This document shows positions 1 to 8,601 of a DNA stretch of 64,000 bases, in pieces. The first letter of the stretch is position 1; every line of letters begins with the position of its first letter. Source of the stretch: Geodermatophilus telluris (GTDB lineage: Bacteria > Actinomycetota > Actinomycetes > Mycobacteriales > Geodermatophilaceae); assembly GCF_900102745.1 (NCBI RefSeq), contig NZ_FMZF01000001.1:682001-746000 (forward strand). The letters are read 5' to 3'. The position numbers and the translations under genes were made by a program. The notes under the pieces are model-generated. The model was not told where the DNA came from, searched no databases, and was given only the letters and a program-made list of their open reading frames with translations.

Positions 1-71
1 CCGGTCGCCGGGTCGAACGTGCGGCCGGCGACGACGAAGCCGGTGCCGGGGACGACGGCCTCAGAGCGCAC
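1..71 (-). CDS. Possible MurL-like epimerase, 5' end only (partial)
   Basis: A second minus-strand frame opens with GTG at 71-69, overlapping the end of the MurD-like gene by 11 bases, and stays open to the window edge. It reads [15 protein letters not shown] and then R-T-F-D-P-A-T-G. A short lead-in followed by an aromatic stretch and D-P-A-[ST]-G resembles the start of MurL, the UDP-MurNAc-L-Ala-L-Glu epimerase that partners MurD2. Only 23 codons are visible, so the call rests mainly on its position after a MurD2-like gene. It could be another protein. Confidence 0.35.
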   Translation of the reverse strand, partial: MRSEAVVPGTGFVVAGRTFDPAT

Positions 72-1434
72 GGACGCGCTCGGCGCCGGCACCGACGAGG
101 ATCTGCTCATAGGTGGCTGCCAACTCCTCGAAGTCGCGGAAGCGGTTGTAGCTGGGAGCGCCGGGAGAGAGCAGCACGACGCCTCCGGGCGGGGTGGTCG
201 CGATCGCGCCGGCCACCGCCTCCTCCAGCGACGCCGTCTCGGTCACCCGGACCGGGACGCCCGCGGCCTCCCGGCGGACGTCGGCGGCCAGCCGGGCCCC
301 GGTGTCGGGGACGGTGACCAGCGCGACCTCCTCCCGCCGGGCCACCAACGCGCGGGCCAGGTCGGTGTAGTCCAGGCCGCGGTCCTGCCCGCCGGCGACC
401 AGCGTCACCGGCCGGCCGGCCAGCGCGTCGAGGGCGGCCAGCACCGACACCGGGGTGGTGGACAGCGTGTCGTCGACGAAGGTGACGCCGCCGAGGGCGG
501 CCACCGGCGAGAGCCGGTGCGGCAGCGCCCGGAACGCCGCGACCGCGCCGGCGACCGCGTCGGCGTGCGCGGTCAGGTCGGCGCCGCTCAGCGCGGCGGC
601 CGCCAGGGCCACCTCGAGGTTGCTGCGGTTGTGCGCGCCGGGCAGGTGCACGGGGACGACGCGGCCGCCCAGGCCGGGCGGGAGGACGTCGGCGGGGTCG
701 ACCAGCTGTGCGGGGTCGAGGTGGCGCTCGGCCAGCGGCCGCGCCTGCGCGCTGACCACCACCGAGCGCTGCGGGCAGGCGGCGAAGACGCGCAGCTTGT
801 CGCGGTAGTAGGTCTGCACCGAGCCGTGCCAGTCGAGGTGCTCGGGTGCCAGCGAGGTCAGCGCGCCGCGGCCGGTGAAGTCGGGGACGGCGGCGGCCTG
901 GTAGCTGGAGACCTCGACGACGAGGGTCCGGCCGGCCCCGTCGTCGTCGAGCAGGACGTCGAGCAGCGGCGTGCCGATGTTGCCCACGTGCACCGCCGGG
1001 CGGCCGGCCGCGGTGAGGACGGCGGCGGCCAGCGCGCTGGTCGTGCTCTTGCCCTTCGTCCCGGTGACGCACAGGACCGGGACCCCGCGCGCCGCGGCCT
1101 CGGCCAGCGCGACGCCGGTCCCCGTGGTCACGGTCGTGCGCGCGGCCAGGTCGCGGGCGTCCTCGCGGTAGGGGCTGATGCCCGGCGAGCGGAAGACGAC
1201 GTCGCAGCCGGCCAGGTCGGCGACGCCGGCCGCGACGGCGACGCCGGCGGGCAGGGCCGCGGGGTCGACCGGGCGGCTGTCGGCGACGAGCACCGCGGCG
1301 GCGCCGGCGGCGAGCGCGGCCCGGACGGCGGCGCGGCCCTCGCGGCCGTGGCCCCAGACGCCCACCCGCCGGCCGGCCAGCTCGCCGAGCCGGAGGGACC
1401 CCTCCCGCGGCGGCGGGGCGGGGCGGTCGTCCAC
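61..1434 (-). CDS. Mur ligase, MurD2-like (UDP-MurNAc-L-Ala--glutamate ligase)
   Basis: Cytoplasmic ATP-dependent ligase that adds glutamate to UDP-MurNAc-L-alanine in peptidoglycan precursor synthesis. Three Mur ligase domains are visible: an N-terminal UDP-binding domain, a central ATPase with the P-loop G-T-K-G-K-S-T, and the H-N-R-S-N-L-E motif leading to the C-terminal domain. The canonical MurD motif D-S-K-A-T-N is replaced by D-D-T-L-S-T-T, and the gene lies away from any division/cell-wall cluster. Both facts favour the MurD2 subgroup, which adds L-Glu for later epimerisation by MurL. The GTG at 1434 is preferred because TAGAGT ends seven bases upstream, giving a leaderless transcript; GTG at 1443 would add three residues. 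About 457 residues, normal for the family. The L-Glu specificity is inference. Confidence 0.85.
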   Translation of the reverse strand: MDDRPAPPPREGSLRLGELAGRRVGVWGHGREGRAAVRAALAAGAAAVLVADSRPVDPAALPAGVAVAAGVADLAGCDVVFRSPGISPYREDARDLAARTTVTTGTGVALAEAAARGVPVLCVTGTKGKSTTSALAAAVLTAAGRPAVHVGNIGTPLLDVLLDDDGAGRTLVVEVSSYQAAAVPDFTGRGALTSLAPEHLDWHGSVQTYYRDKLRVFAACPQRSVVVSAQARPLAERHLDPAQLVDPADVLPPGLGGRVVPVHLPGAHNRSNLEVALAAAALSGADLTAHADAVAGAVAAFRALPHRLSPVAALGGVTFVDDTLSTTPVSVLAALDALAGRPVTLVAGGQDRGLDYTDLARALVARREEVALVTVPDTGARLAADVRREAAGVPVRVTETASLEEAVAGAIATTPPGGVVLLSPGAPSYNRFRDFEELAATYEQILVGAGAERVRAL

Positions 1435-1447
1435 GGCGACCACTCTA
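1435..1447 (-). promoter_or_regulatory. Putative leaderless promoter of the MurD2-like gene
   Basis: On the minus strand TAGAGT (1447-1442) fits the actinobacterial -10 consensus TANNNT and is followed by seven bases and then GTG. The same spacing recurs before several other genes here. No clear -35 was identified. Confidence 0.4.
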
Positions 1448-1559
1448 CGGACCGGCCCGGTCCACGGACGGCGACGACGGGGACCCGGCGCTACGGTGGG
1501 CGCCAGGTGTGCCGGGAAGCCTGGTCGGCAGTGTCCGACCCGACCCCTGGAGCCGCCGC

Positions 1560-2909
1560 GTGACCACCCCCCACGGATCCACCCGCGTCTTCGCCCGCGG
1601 CTCGTGGACCGAGGCCAGCCGCATCGCCGACGTGCTGCGCAAGGAGACCGTCGGCGGCGTCCTCCTGCTCGCCGGCACCGTCGTCGCCCTGGTCTGGGCC
1701 AACTCGCCGTGGGCGGGGTCCTACGAGGCGCTGCGCGACACCCGCGTCGGCCCGGCGTCGCTGCACCTGGACCTGACGCTGGGCACCTGGGCCGCCGACG
1801 GGCTCCTGGCGGTCTTCTTCTTCGTCGCGGGGCTGGAGCTCAAGCGGGAGTTCGTCGCCGGCGACCTGCGCGACCCGCGGCGCGCCGTGCTGCCGGTCGC
1901 GGCCGCGGTCGGCGGCATGGTGGCGCCCGCGGTGCTCTACACGCTGGTCAACCTCGGCGCAGGCGGCGGCCTGCGCGGTTGGGCGATACCGACGGCCACC
2001 GACATCGCCTTCGCCCTCGCCGTGCTGGCGGTGATCAGCACGCACCTGCCCAGCGCGCTGCGCACCTTCCTGCTGACCCTCGCGGTCGTCGACGACCTGC
2101 TGGCCATCACGATCATCGCGGTCTTCTACACGACGTCGCTGGCGGCGGGGTGGCTGGCGCTGGCGCTCGTGCCGCTGGCGGTCTTCGCCCTGCTCGTGCA
2201 GAGACGGGTGCGCTCGTGGTGGCTGCTGCTGCCGCTGGCGGCGCTCACCTGGGTGTTCGTGCACGAGTCCGGCGTGCACGCGACGGTGGCCGGGGTGCTC
2301 CTGGCCTTCACGGTGCCGGTGGTGCGCAGCGAGGCCGCCGGCGGCCCGGGCGCGGGACCGGGGCTGGCCGAGCACCTCGAGCACCGGTTCCGCCCGATCT
2401 CGGCGGGGGTCGCCGTCCCGGTGTTCGCCTTCTTCGCCGCCGGGGTGACCGTCGGGGGGCTGTCGGGGCTGGTCGAGTCCCTCGGCGACCGGGTGGCGGT
2501 GGGGATCGTCGTCGGCCTGGTGGTGGGCAAGGTCGTCGGCATCGTGGGAGCCACCTGGCTGGTCACCCGGTTCACCCGCGCCGAGTTCGCCGACGAGCTG
2601 GGCTGGCCCGACCTGGTCGGCATGGCGCTGCTCGGCGGCATCGGGTTCACCGTCTCGCTGCTCATCGGCGAGCTGGCCTTCGGCGTGGGGAGCGAGCGCG
2701 ACGACCACGTGAAGGTCGGCGTGCTCGTCGGGACGCTGGTCTCGGCGCTGCTGGCCACCGTCGTGCTGCGGCTGCGCAACCGCCGGTACCGGCGGATCGA
2801 GGAGCTGGAGTCCGTGGACGCCGACGCCGACGGCGTCCCCGACGTCTACCAGCGCGGTCCGGACACGCCCGGGGACGCGGGGGCACGCCGCGGTTCCGCC
2901 GACGGCTGA
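1560..2909 (+). CDS. nhaA: Na+/H+ antiporter NhaA
   Basis: Inner-membrane antiporter that expels Na+ in exchange for protons, for pH and sodium homeostasis. The roughly 449-residue protein has about twelve hydrophobic helices. It carries the family hallmark V-V-D-D-L-L-A-I, the paired aspartates that bind Na+/H+, and the conserved T-A-T-D-I-A-F-A-L segment before it. [12 protein letters not shown] is also typical. GTG at 1560 is chosen because GGAG (1549-1552) lies seven bases upstream; GTG at 1509 has no such site. TACGGT near 1491 could be the -10, giving a leader of about 55 bases. The charged C-terminal tail of about 40 residues is longer than in E. coli NhaA. Divergent from the MurD2-like gene. 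Confidence 0.95.
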   Translation: MTTPHGSTRVFARGSWTEASRIADVLRKETVGGVLLLAGTVVALVWANSPWAGSYEALRDTRVGPASLHLDLTLGTWAADGLLAVFFFVAGLELKREFVAGDLRDPRRAVLPVAAAVGGMVAPAVLYTLVNLGAGGGLRGWAIPTATDIAFALAVLAVISTHLPSALRTFLLTLAVVDDLLAITIIAVFYTTSLAAGWLALALVPLAVFALLVQRRVRSWWLLLPLAALTWVFVHESGVHATVAGVLLAFTVPVVRSEAAGGPGAGPGLAEHLEHRFRPISAGVAVPVFAFFAAGVTVGGLSGLVESLGDRVAVGIVVGLVVGKVVGIVGATWLVTRFTRAEFADELGWPDLVGMALLGGIGFTVSLLIGELAFGVGSERDDHVKVGVLVGTLVSALLATVVLRLRNRRYRRIEELESVDADADGVPDVYQRGPDTPGDAGARRGSADG

Positions 2910-3259
2910 ACAACGACGTTGCCGAACCTCCGGAACGCGACGTACCGTCGAGTCACACGAGAGGGGAGGTGGTCCGAACAATTGAATTCTTATCGGACTC
3001 GTGAGGTGGCTGTCCGCTAGCCGCCGTCCAGATGGGCCGCCCGTTCGGAGTGGAATCCGAACGCCGGCATCCTGATCGCCCGTCCGTCGCACGGCGGCGA
3101 GCGAGAACCGGACAGTCACCCGACCCCCGGGCCGCCGACACTCGTCCAGTCGGCCCGCGTGCAGCCTCCGCCCCGCGGTGGCGCCGCGGAGCAGCCCGGG
3201 GGTCGTCCGTTCCCTGGGCAGGATCGACCCAGCCGAGCACGCCGGAGGACCGCGCGGCC
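2910..3259 (+). other. Intergenic region with an AT-rich inverted repeat
   Basis: I see no convincing coding sequence in these 350 bases. At 2973-2997 a strikingly AT-rich stretch is framed by TCCGA and TCGGA (15 bases apart), with AATTGAATT in the middle. In this GC-rich background it could be a promoter or operator for the gene starting at 3260. Reading frames through the rest have shadow-like, arginine-rich translations. Confidence 0.4.
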
Positions 3260-3955
3260 GTGGAGACCGTCGGGCGCACCGCGCCGGCCGGCCGGTGGAT
3301 CGCCGAGGCGGTCCGCGCCGCTCCCCCCGAGACCGTGGCCGCCCTGGTGCCGGCCCGCTTCCCCGCCTACGCGCGCGTGTTCCACCCCGCCGTGCGCTAC
3401 GCCGGCGACGACGACGTGTTCGTCCGCTGGGACGAGGTCGCCGCGGCCAACGGCACCACCCCGCACCGCCTCATGCAGTGGCCGGGTGTCACCGGCTCCT
3501 GGGACCACGTCAGCGAGGCCGACCAGCCGGGGCTGTGGAACGACGCGCCCGCGGAGGGGCACCTCGTCGAGCACGTCGCCCGCGAGCTGGCCGGCGTCCT
3601 CGCCGGGCAGACCGGGACGCCCGGCGAGTGCTGGTTCGGCTGGGACGACGGCGGCGCCGCCGACCTGCCCCGGCTGCGCCTCCCCCGCGTCGACCTGCTG
3701 CTGGTGCGCGGCCCCGTGCAGCGTGCCGCGGTCAACTTCGCGCCCGAGCCCCGCGAGCAGAGCGCGGCGCTGTGGTGGCCGGCCGACCGGGCCTGGTGCG
3801 TGGTGACCGACCCGGCCCTGATGAGCACCTACGTGGGTGCCGGCGTCGACGCGGTCGACGCGCTGCTGGCCACCCGGCTCGAGGTCGCGCCGGCGCTGCC
3901 CGGCGACCCCGTCCCCCCCGACAGCGACCCGGTCAACCCGGTCGAGCCCCGCTAG
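3260..3955 (+). CDS. Conserved hypothetical actinobacterial protein
   Basis: Function not recognised. The 231-residue protein is soluble, with no signal peptide or membrane segment. It contains F-V-R-W-D-E-V-A, a tryptophan-rich middle and D-P-A-L-M-S-T-Y-V-G near the C-terminus. The GTG at 3260 is preferred because GGAGG (3244-3248) lies eleven bases upstream; the frame stays open upstream to about 3032, but that extension is arginine-rich and unlike a protein. Its stop TAG overlaps the stop of the convergent peptidase gene within a single CTAG tetramer (3952-3955), so neither transcript has room for a terminator outside the opposing gene. Confidence 0.7.
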   Translation: METVGRTAPAGRWIAEAVRAAPPETVAALVPARFPAYARVFHPAVRYAGDDDVFVRWDEVAAANGTTPHRLMQWPGVTGSWDHVSEADQPGLWNDAPAEGHLVEHVARELAGVLAGQTGTPGECWFGWDDGGAADLPRLRLPRVDLLLVRGPVQRAAVNFAPEPREQSAALWWPADRAWCVVTDPALMSTYVGAGVDAVDALLATRLEVAPALPGDPVPPDSDPVNPVEPR

Positions 3956-5667
3956 AGCCGCGCGAGCTCGGCCTCGAGGTCGTCGAGGCCCAGCGACCCC
4001 TGCGACAGCGCCGCCATGTGCCAGGCCCGGAGGTCGAAGTCCGCCCCGCGGGCCCGCTGCGCGGCGGCCCGGCCGGCCAGCCACGCCCGCTCGCCGAGCT
4101 TGTAGCTGATCGCCTGGCCGGGCAGGCCGAGGTAGCGGACCAGCTCGCTGTCGAGGAAGGCCGGCTCGCTGCCGAGGTGCTCGCCGGCGAACGCGCGCGC
4201 CAGCTCCGGCGTCCACGGCCGGCCCCGGTGGGCGGCCAGCACGCCCTCGGCGTCGTCGGGGACCGGCAGCCGCAGGTGCATGCCGATGTCGATGACCACG
4301 CGGATCGCCCGCAGCTGCTGGGCGTCGAGGTAGCCCATCCGCGCGCCGGGCTCGGTGAGGAAGCCCAGCTCGTCCATGAGCCGCTCGGCGTAGAGCGCCC
4401 AGCCCTCGACGTTGGCGCTCACCGAGCCCAGCGACGCCTGGTACGTGGACAGGTCGCCGGCGACGTGCACCCACTGCGCCAGCTGCAGGTGGTGGCCCGG
4501 GACGCCCTCGTGGTACCAGATGGAGACGAGGTCCCACAGCGGGAACCGGGTGCGCCCGAGCGTGGGCAGCCAGGTGCGGCCCGGGCGGGAGAAGTCGTGC
4601 GACGGGCGGGTGTAGTACGGCGCGGCCGCGCTCCCGGGCGGGGCGATCACCGCCTCCACCCGGCGCACCGGCTCGGCGAGGTCGAAGTGCGTGCCGTCCA
4701 GGGCCGCGATCGCCTCGTCCATCATGGCCTGCAGCCGCTGCCGGATGGCCTCGGCGCCCTCCACCGCGGGGCCGTGCTCGCCCAGCCAGGCCATGGCCTC
4801 CTTCGGCGTCGACCCCGGGCGCAGCGCCCGCACCTCGGCCCGCTGCTCGGCGAGGATCCGCCGGTGCTCCGCCCAGCCCCAGGCGTAGGCCTCCTCCAGG
4901 CGCTGCCCGGCGCCGAGGTCCGAGCCGTTCCAGCGGCGGGCGGCCACCGCGTACCGGTCCCGGCCGACGGCGTCCGGGGTGCCCTCCGCCTGCGGGGCGT
5001 AGGTGTCGCGCAGGAAGTCGCGCACCTCGGCCACGGCGGCGTCGGCCGCCCGCGCGGCGGCGTCGAGCTCCCCGCGCAGCGCATCGGGACCGGAGGCGGC
5101 CAGGCCGGCGAAGAACGGCCCGGACAGCCACTCGCCGAGCTGCCCGACGACGGTGGAGACCTGCCGGGGCGCCACGAACAGCCCGCGCCGGGCGCCCTCG
5201 GTCAGCGTCTGCACGTAGCCGCGGTAGGCCTCGGGCACGCGGGCCAGGCGGCGGGCGACGACCGCCCAGTCGTCCTCGGTGGCCGTCGGCATCAGCAGGA
5301 AGACCTGCCGGATCGAGTGCACCGGGCTGAACAGGTTCGACAGCGCCCGGAAGCCCTCACCGGCCTCGTCCGCGGCCAGCTCCGCGCCGAGCCGCTCCCG
5401 CAGCAGCCGGGCGCAGCGGCGCTCGACCGGGTCGCCGTCCACCGGGTCGGGGCCCAGCGCGGGGTCGGCGGCGAGGACGGCGTCGAGCTCGGCGAGCGTC
5501 CGCCGGGTCAGCTCCGCCTCCGCCTCCAGGCCCGCGGGGCTGGGGTCGGGCAGCCGGTCGTCGCCCGGGCGGGTGCCCAGCGAGGTGGCGACGATCGGGT
5601 CGAGGTCGCAGACCGCGTCGACGTAGCGGTCGGCGACCTGCCGGGGGGTGCGCACCGGGCCGGTCAC
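3952..5667 (-). CDS. DUF885 family zinc-dependent carboxypeptidase-like protein
   Basis: Predicted cytoplasmic metallopeptidase of the DUF885 family, 571 residues. The zinc motif H-E-G-V-P-G-H-H-L-Q is intact, and the C-terminal helical region with A-I-S-Y-K-L-G-E matches the family, whose members run about 550-600 residues. There is no signal peptide. The start is GTG at 5667, overlapping the stop of the upstream nitrobindin-like gene by four bases (GTGA), so the two are probably translationally coupled. Upstream extension of the frame is arginine-rich and non-conserved. Substrate specificity cannot be told from sequence. Confidence 0.88.
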   Translation of the reverse strand: MTGPVRTPRQVADRYVDAVCDLDPIVATSLGTRPGDDRLPDPSPAGLEAEAELTRRTLAELDAVLAADPALGPDPVDGDPVERRCARLLRERLGAELAADEAGEGFRALSNLFSPVHSIRQVFLLMPTATEDDWAVVARRLARVPEAYRGYVQTLTEGARRGLFVAPRQVSTVVGQLGEWLSGPFFAGLAASGPDALRGELDAAARAADAAVAEVRDFLRDTYAPQAEGTPDAVGRDRYAVAARRWNGSDLGAGQRLEEAYAWGWAEHRRILAEQRAEVRALRPGSTPKEAMAWLGEHGPAVEGAEAIRQRLQAMMDEAIAALDGTHFDLAEPVRRVEAVIAPPGSAAAPYYTRPSHDFSRPGRTWLPTLGRTRFPLWDLVSIWYHEGVPGHHLQLAQWVHVAGDLSTYQASLGSVSANVEGWALYAERLMDELGFLTEPGARMGYLDAQQLRAIRVVIDIGMHLRLPVPDDAEGVLAAHRGRPWTPELARAFAGEHLGSEPAFLDSELVRYLGLPGQAISYKLGERAWLAGRAAAQRARGADFDLRAWHMAALSQGSLGLDDLEAELARL

Positions 5668-6200
5668 CGCAGCCGCTCCAGCCGGGCCGACATGGTGGGC
5701 CGCAGCGGGGTGTCCGCCCCGGCCCGGTCGATCGCGTACATGAGCGCCCCCTCGACGATCCCGTAGAGCCGCACGGCGCGGGTGGTGTCCGGGGCGTCGG
5801 GGGTGCGTGCCACGACGTCGCTGGTGAGCTCCCAGCTGGTCGTGGTGCGGGCGGTCCCGACGTAGAGCTCGACGACGCCCTCCGGGCTGGTCACCATCAG
5901 CTCGACGTCGTCCTGGCCCCGGGGCCGCCAGAAGCCCGACTCGCGGGTGGCCGGGCCCTCGACGCGGCCGTCGTCGGCGATCAGCCAGCTGCGCGCCTCG
6001 TAGGCGAGGAAGTCGCGGCCGTCGTGGGCGAAGCGCACCCACTGGCCGAAGCGCCGGTCGCCGGCGTCGCCGCCGGCGAGGACACCCTCCCCGTGCCACT
6101 CCCCGAGCAGGGGCAGCACCGAGAGCAGCGCCGGCGACACCTCCGGCCCCGAGCGGACGTCGACGGTGTCGACGACGGGCAGTTCGGTCGGGCCGGTCAC
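5664..6200 (-). CDS. Nitrobindin-like beta-barrel protein lacking the haem histidine
   Basis: Small lipocalin-like protein of 178 residues in the nitrobindin (FABP-like, DUF1794) family. G-E-W-H-G-E-G at residues 33-39, the R-F-A-H-D-G-R-D-F-L segment and E-S-G-F-W-R-P are all present. True nitrobindins bind ferric haem through a histidine near the C-terminus, usually in a P-H-[LM]-S context; here that position is threonine (P-T-M-S-A-R-L, T169). The protein therefore probably does not hold haem in the usual way. Start GTG 6200. First gene of a coupled pair with the DUF885 peptidase. Confidence 0.85.
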   Translation of the reverse strand: MTGPTELPVVDTVDVRSGPEVSPALLSVLPLLGEWHGEGVLAGGDAGDRRFGQWVRFAHDGRDFLAYEARSWLIADDGRVEGPATRESGFWRPRGQDDVELMVTSPEGVVELYVGTARTTTSWELTSDVVARTPDAPDTTRAVRLYGIVEGALMYAIDRAGADTPLRPTMSARLERLR

Positions 6201-6255
6201 CGGCCGGCGTCCCGGGCAGACATGCCGGTCACGGTAGTCGGCGGCCGGCGGCGCC

Positions 6256-6417
6256 TCAGCGGCCGCGGGGCGTCCGGCCCGGAGCGGACGGCGGCAGGCG
6301 CAGGCCCTCCCGGCCCGTGCCCCGCCCCGTGCCCGGGCGGGCCAGCCGCCGGGCGGCGAGCAGGCAGGCGAGGGCGCCCAGCGCGGCGAGCGCGACGAGG
6401 ACCCACGCGGCGACCAC
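6256..6417 (-). CDS. Small single-pass membrane protein, unknown function
   Basis: A 53-residue protein with one N-terminal transmembrane helix (V-V-A-A-W-V-L-V-A-L-A-A-L) followed by a basic, proline-rich tail. The GTG at 6417 is exactly six bases after TACGGT (6429-6424), a leaderless arrangement repeated elsewhere in the window, which supports both the gene and the start. It lies upstream of the nitrobindin-like gene on the same strand, divergent from the DUF4184 gene. No homologue recognised. Confidence 0.5.
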   Translation of the reverse strand: MVAAWVLVALAALGALACLLAARRLARPGTGRGTGREGLRLPPSAPGRTPRGR

Positions 6418-6429
6418 GCCGCCACCGTA
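6418..6429 (-). promoter_or_regulatory. Putative leaderless promoter (TACGGT-N6-GTG)
   Basis: TACGGT on the minus strand (6429-6424), six bases, then the GTG at 6417. It matches TANNNT with a transcription start predicted at or beside the initiation codon. Confidence 0.4.
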
Positions 6430-6484
6430 GGCGCGCGGCCCGGCTGCCGGCCGGCGGACGCACCGCGGCGGGGAGGATGGCCCG

Positions 6485-7228
6485 GTGCCGTTCACCGGGA
6501 GTCACCCCGCCGCGGTGCTCCCGCTCCTCCGCACCGGGCTGCCGGCGTCGGCGCTCGTGGCGGGCAGCCTCGCACCGGACGTGCCGCTGTTCCTGCCCGG
6601 CGGGCCGGGGTGGCCCACGCACGACCCGCTGGCGGTGCTCACGCTCGACGTCGTCCTCGGGGGCGTGCTGTGGGCGCTGTGGCACGGCCTGCTCGCGGCA
6701 CCGGCGCTGGCCGCCGCACCGGACGGCCTGCGCCGGCGGGTGACCGTCCCGGTCGGGCTGCGACCGCGGCTGGTCCCGGTCCGGGCGGTCGCCGCGGTGC
6801 CGGTGGCGCTGGCGCTGGGCGCGGCCACCCACGTCGGCTGGGACCAGTTCACCCACGGGTGGGGCTGGGGCACCCGGCACCTGCCGGTCCTGCGCGCGCC
6901 GGTGGGGCGTCTCGGCGGCGTGGACTGGTACGGCCACGACGTCGCCCAGCACGCGTCCACGCTGCTCGGTGCGGCCGTGGTCGCCGCCTGGCTGGTGCGC
7001 TGGTGGCGGCGGACGCCCGCGGCCCCCGGTGACCTGCGGGGCGGTGCCCGGCCGGTGTGGGCCGCCCTGCTCGGGCTCGGCGCGCTGACCGGGGGCGCCG
7101 CCGCCGTCCGCGCTCCCGACGTGCTGCAGGCCGGCGTCGCCGGGGCCACGGCGGGCGGCGCGGTGACGGCGCTGGCCGCCGGGCTGGCCGCCGCGGGCTG
7201 GCACGTCCGCAGACGGCGGCGCGCCTGA
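6485..7228 (+). CDS. DUF4184 family membrane protein
   Basis: Integral membrane protein of 247 residues. The N-terminus M-P-F-T-G-S-H-P-A-A-V-L-P-L and S-L-A-P-D-V-P-L-F are the family signature (usually M-P-F-T-x-S-H-P-A and P-D-x-x-Y-F). T-H-V-G-W-D-Q-F-T-H-G-W is a second conserved histidine/aspartate cluster that resembles metal-dependent membrane hydrolases such as YdjM, but the function is not established. About five to six hydrophobic helices. The GTG start has GGGGAGG about seven bases upstream. Confidence 0.85.
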   Translation: MPFTGSHPAAVLPLLRTGLPASALVAGSLAPDVPLFLPGGPGWPTHDPLAVLTLDVVLGGVLWALWHGLLAAPALAAAPDGLRRRVTVPVGLRPRLVPVRAVAAVPVALALGAATHVGWDQFTHGWGWGTRHLPVLRAPVGRLGGVDWYGHDVAQHASTLLGAAVVAAWLVRWWRRTPAAPGDLRGGARPVWAALLGLGALTGGAAAVRAPDVLQAGVAGATAGGAVTALAAGLAAAGWHVRRRRRA

Positions 7229-7314
7229 GCGGTCCCGCCGCGTGTGGGACGACCGGGGCATGGGGCACCCTGGGGAGCCGGCACGCCCTGCGACACCCCG
7301 AGGAGGACCGCGCC

Positions 7315-8592
7315 ATCGACCGCCGACCGACCGCTCCGGACGGCGCCTCCCCGCGCGCGGTGGAGGCCGAGCTGACCCGCACGGCGGCCCGCTACGAGCG
7401 GCTGCTGGCCACCGTCGCCGACGGCATCTACGGCCTCGACCGGCACGGGCGGGTGGAGTTCGTCAACCCGGCCGCGGAGCGGATCACCGGCCGCAGCGCC
7501 GCCGAGCACCTCGGGCACGACCAGCACGCGCTCATGCACGCCACCCGACCCGACGGCTCCCCCTACCCGCGCGAGGAGTGCCCCGTGTGGCGCGCGCTGG
7601 ACACCGGCGAGACGGTCTCGGCCGACGAGGAGGTGTTCTGGCGCGCCGACGGCACGCCGGTGCCGGTCGAGCTGGTCGCCGCGCCGGTGGTGGAGGACGG
7701 CGAGGTGACCGGCGTCGTGGTCTCCTTCCGCGACCTCACCGACCGGCTCGCCGCCCGCCGCCAGGCCGCGGAGCTGCAGCGGCTGGCCGCGGAGAACGCC
7801 GCCGAGCGGGGGCTGTCGCACCGGCTGCAGCGGGCGCTGCTCACCCCGCCCCCCGAGCCCGACCACCTGCACGTCGCCGTCCGCTACCGGCCGGCCGCGC
7901 ACGGCGCCCGGGTCGGCGGCGACTGGTACGACGCGTTCCTGCAGCCCGACGGCGCGACGGTGCTGGTCATCGGCGACGTCGTCGGCCACGACAGCGACGC
8001 GGCCGCGGCGATGGGCCAGCTGCGCGGGCTGGTGCGGGCCCTGGCCTGGGACAACGAGGAGACACCGGCGCGGACGCTCGCGCGGGTGGAGCGCGCGGCG
8101 CGCGGGCTGGCGGTGAGCACGCCGGCCACCGCGGTCCTCGCCCGCATCGAGCGGCTCCCCGACGTCCCGGTGGCCGGGGTGCGCCGGCTGCGCTGGAGCA
8201 ACGCCGGCCACGTGCCGCCGGTGGTGCTCGCCCCCGACGGGACGACCACCCTGCTGCAGACCCGACCGGACCTGATGCTGGGCGTGGACCCCGACGCCCC
8301 GCGGCGGGACCACACCGTCGACCTGCCCGACCGGTCCACCCTGCTTCTGGTCACCGACGGCCTGGTCGAGCGGCGCGGCCTCGATCTCGACGACGGCCTC
8401 GCCGCGCTGCGGGAGGCGCTGAGCGACCTGGGCGAGGAGCCGCTGGAGCGCCTCTGCGACACGCTGCTGGCGCGGCTGGTGGCCGGGCCGGGCCGCGACG
8501 ACGTCGCGCTGGTCGCCGTCCGCACGTACCCGGAGGACCGCCCGCGCCCGCCCGAGGCCGGCCCCAACCGGCTGCCGCCCGGCGTCGACTGA
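7315..8592 (+). CDS. PAS domain-containing PP2C-type (SpoIIE) phosphatase
   Basis: Predicted signalling phosphatase of 425 residues. A PAS sensor domain (residues about 20-135; D-G-I-Y-G-L-D-R-H-G-R-V) precedes a SpoIIE-type PP2C domain with G-G-D-W-Y-D-A-F, G-D-V-V-G-H-D, W-S-N-A-G-H and R-D-D-V-A-L-V. The metal-binding aspartates are present. Relatives dephosphorylate anti-sigma-factor antagonists in partner-switching cascades; an RsbW-like gene at 36705 could belong to such a system, but that is inference. No ATG, GTG or TTG sits where translation should begin. A strong AGGAGG (7301-7306) is followed eight bases later by ATC (7315), an apparent rare start codon. The next GTG (7360) has no ribosome site. 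Confidence 0.85.
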   Translation: MDRRPTAPDGASPRAVEAELTRTAARYERLLATVADGIYGLDRHGRVEFVNPAAERITGRSAAEHLGHDQHALMHATRPDGSPYPREECPVWRALDTGETVSADEEVFWRADGTPVPVELVAAPVVEDGEVTGVVVSFRDLTDRLAARRQAAELQRLAAENAAERGLSHRLQRALLTPPPEPDHLHVAVRYRPAAHGARVGGDWYDAFLQPDGATVLVIGDVVGHDSDAAAAMGQLRGLVRALAWDNEETPARTLARVERAARGLAVSTPATAVLARIERLPDVPVAGVRRLRWSNAGHVPPVVLAPDGTTTLLQTRPDLMLGVDPDAPRRDHTVDLPDRSTLLLVTDGLVERRGLDLDDGLAALREALSDLGEEPLERLCDTLLARLVAGPGRDDVALVAVRTYPEDRPRPPEAGPNRLPPGVD

Positions 8593-8601
8593 CGCCCGCG
8601 C

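Noticed and set aside
1491-3119. 542-codon minus-strand frame antisense to nhaA
   Set aside because: Rich in Gln, His, Arg and Gly with no hydrophobic core; a typical GC-rich shadow of a membrane-protein gene.
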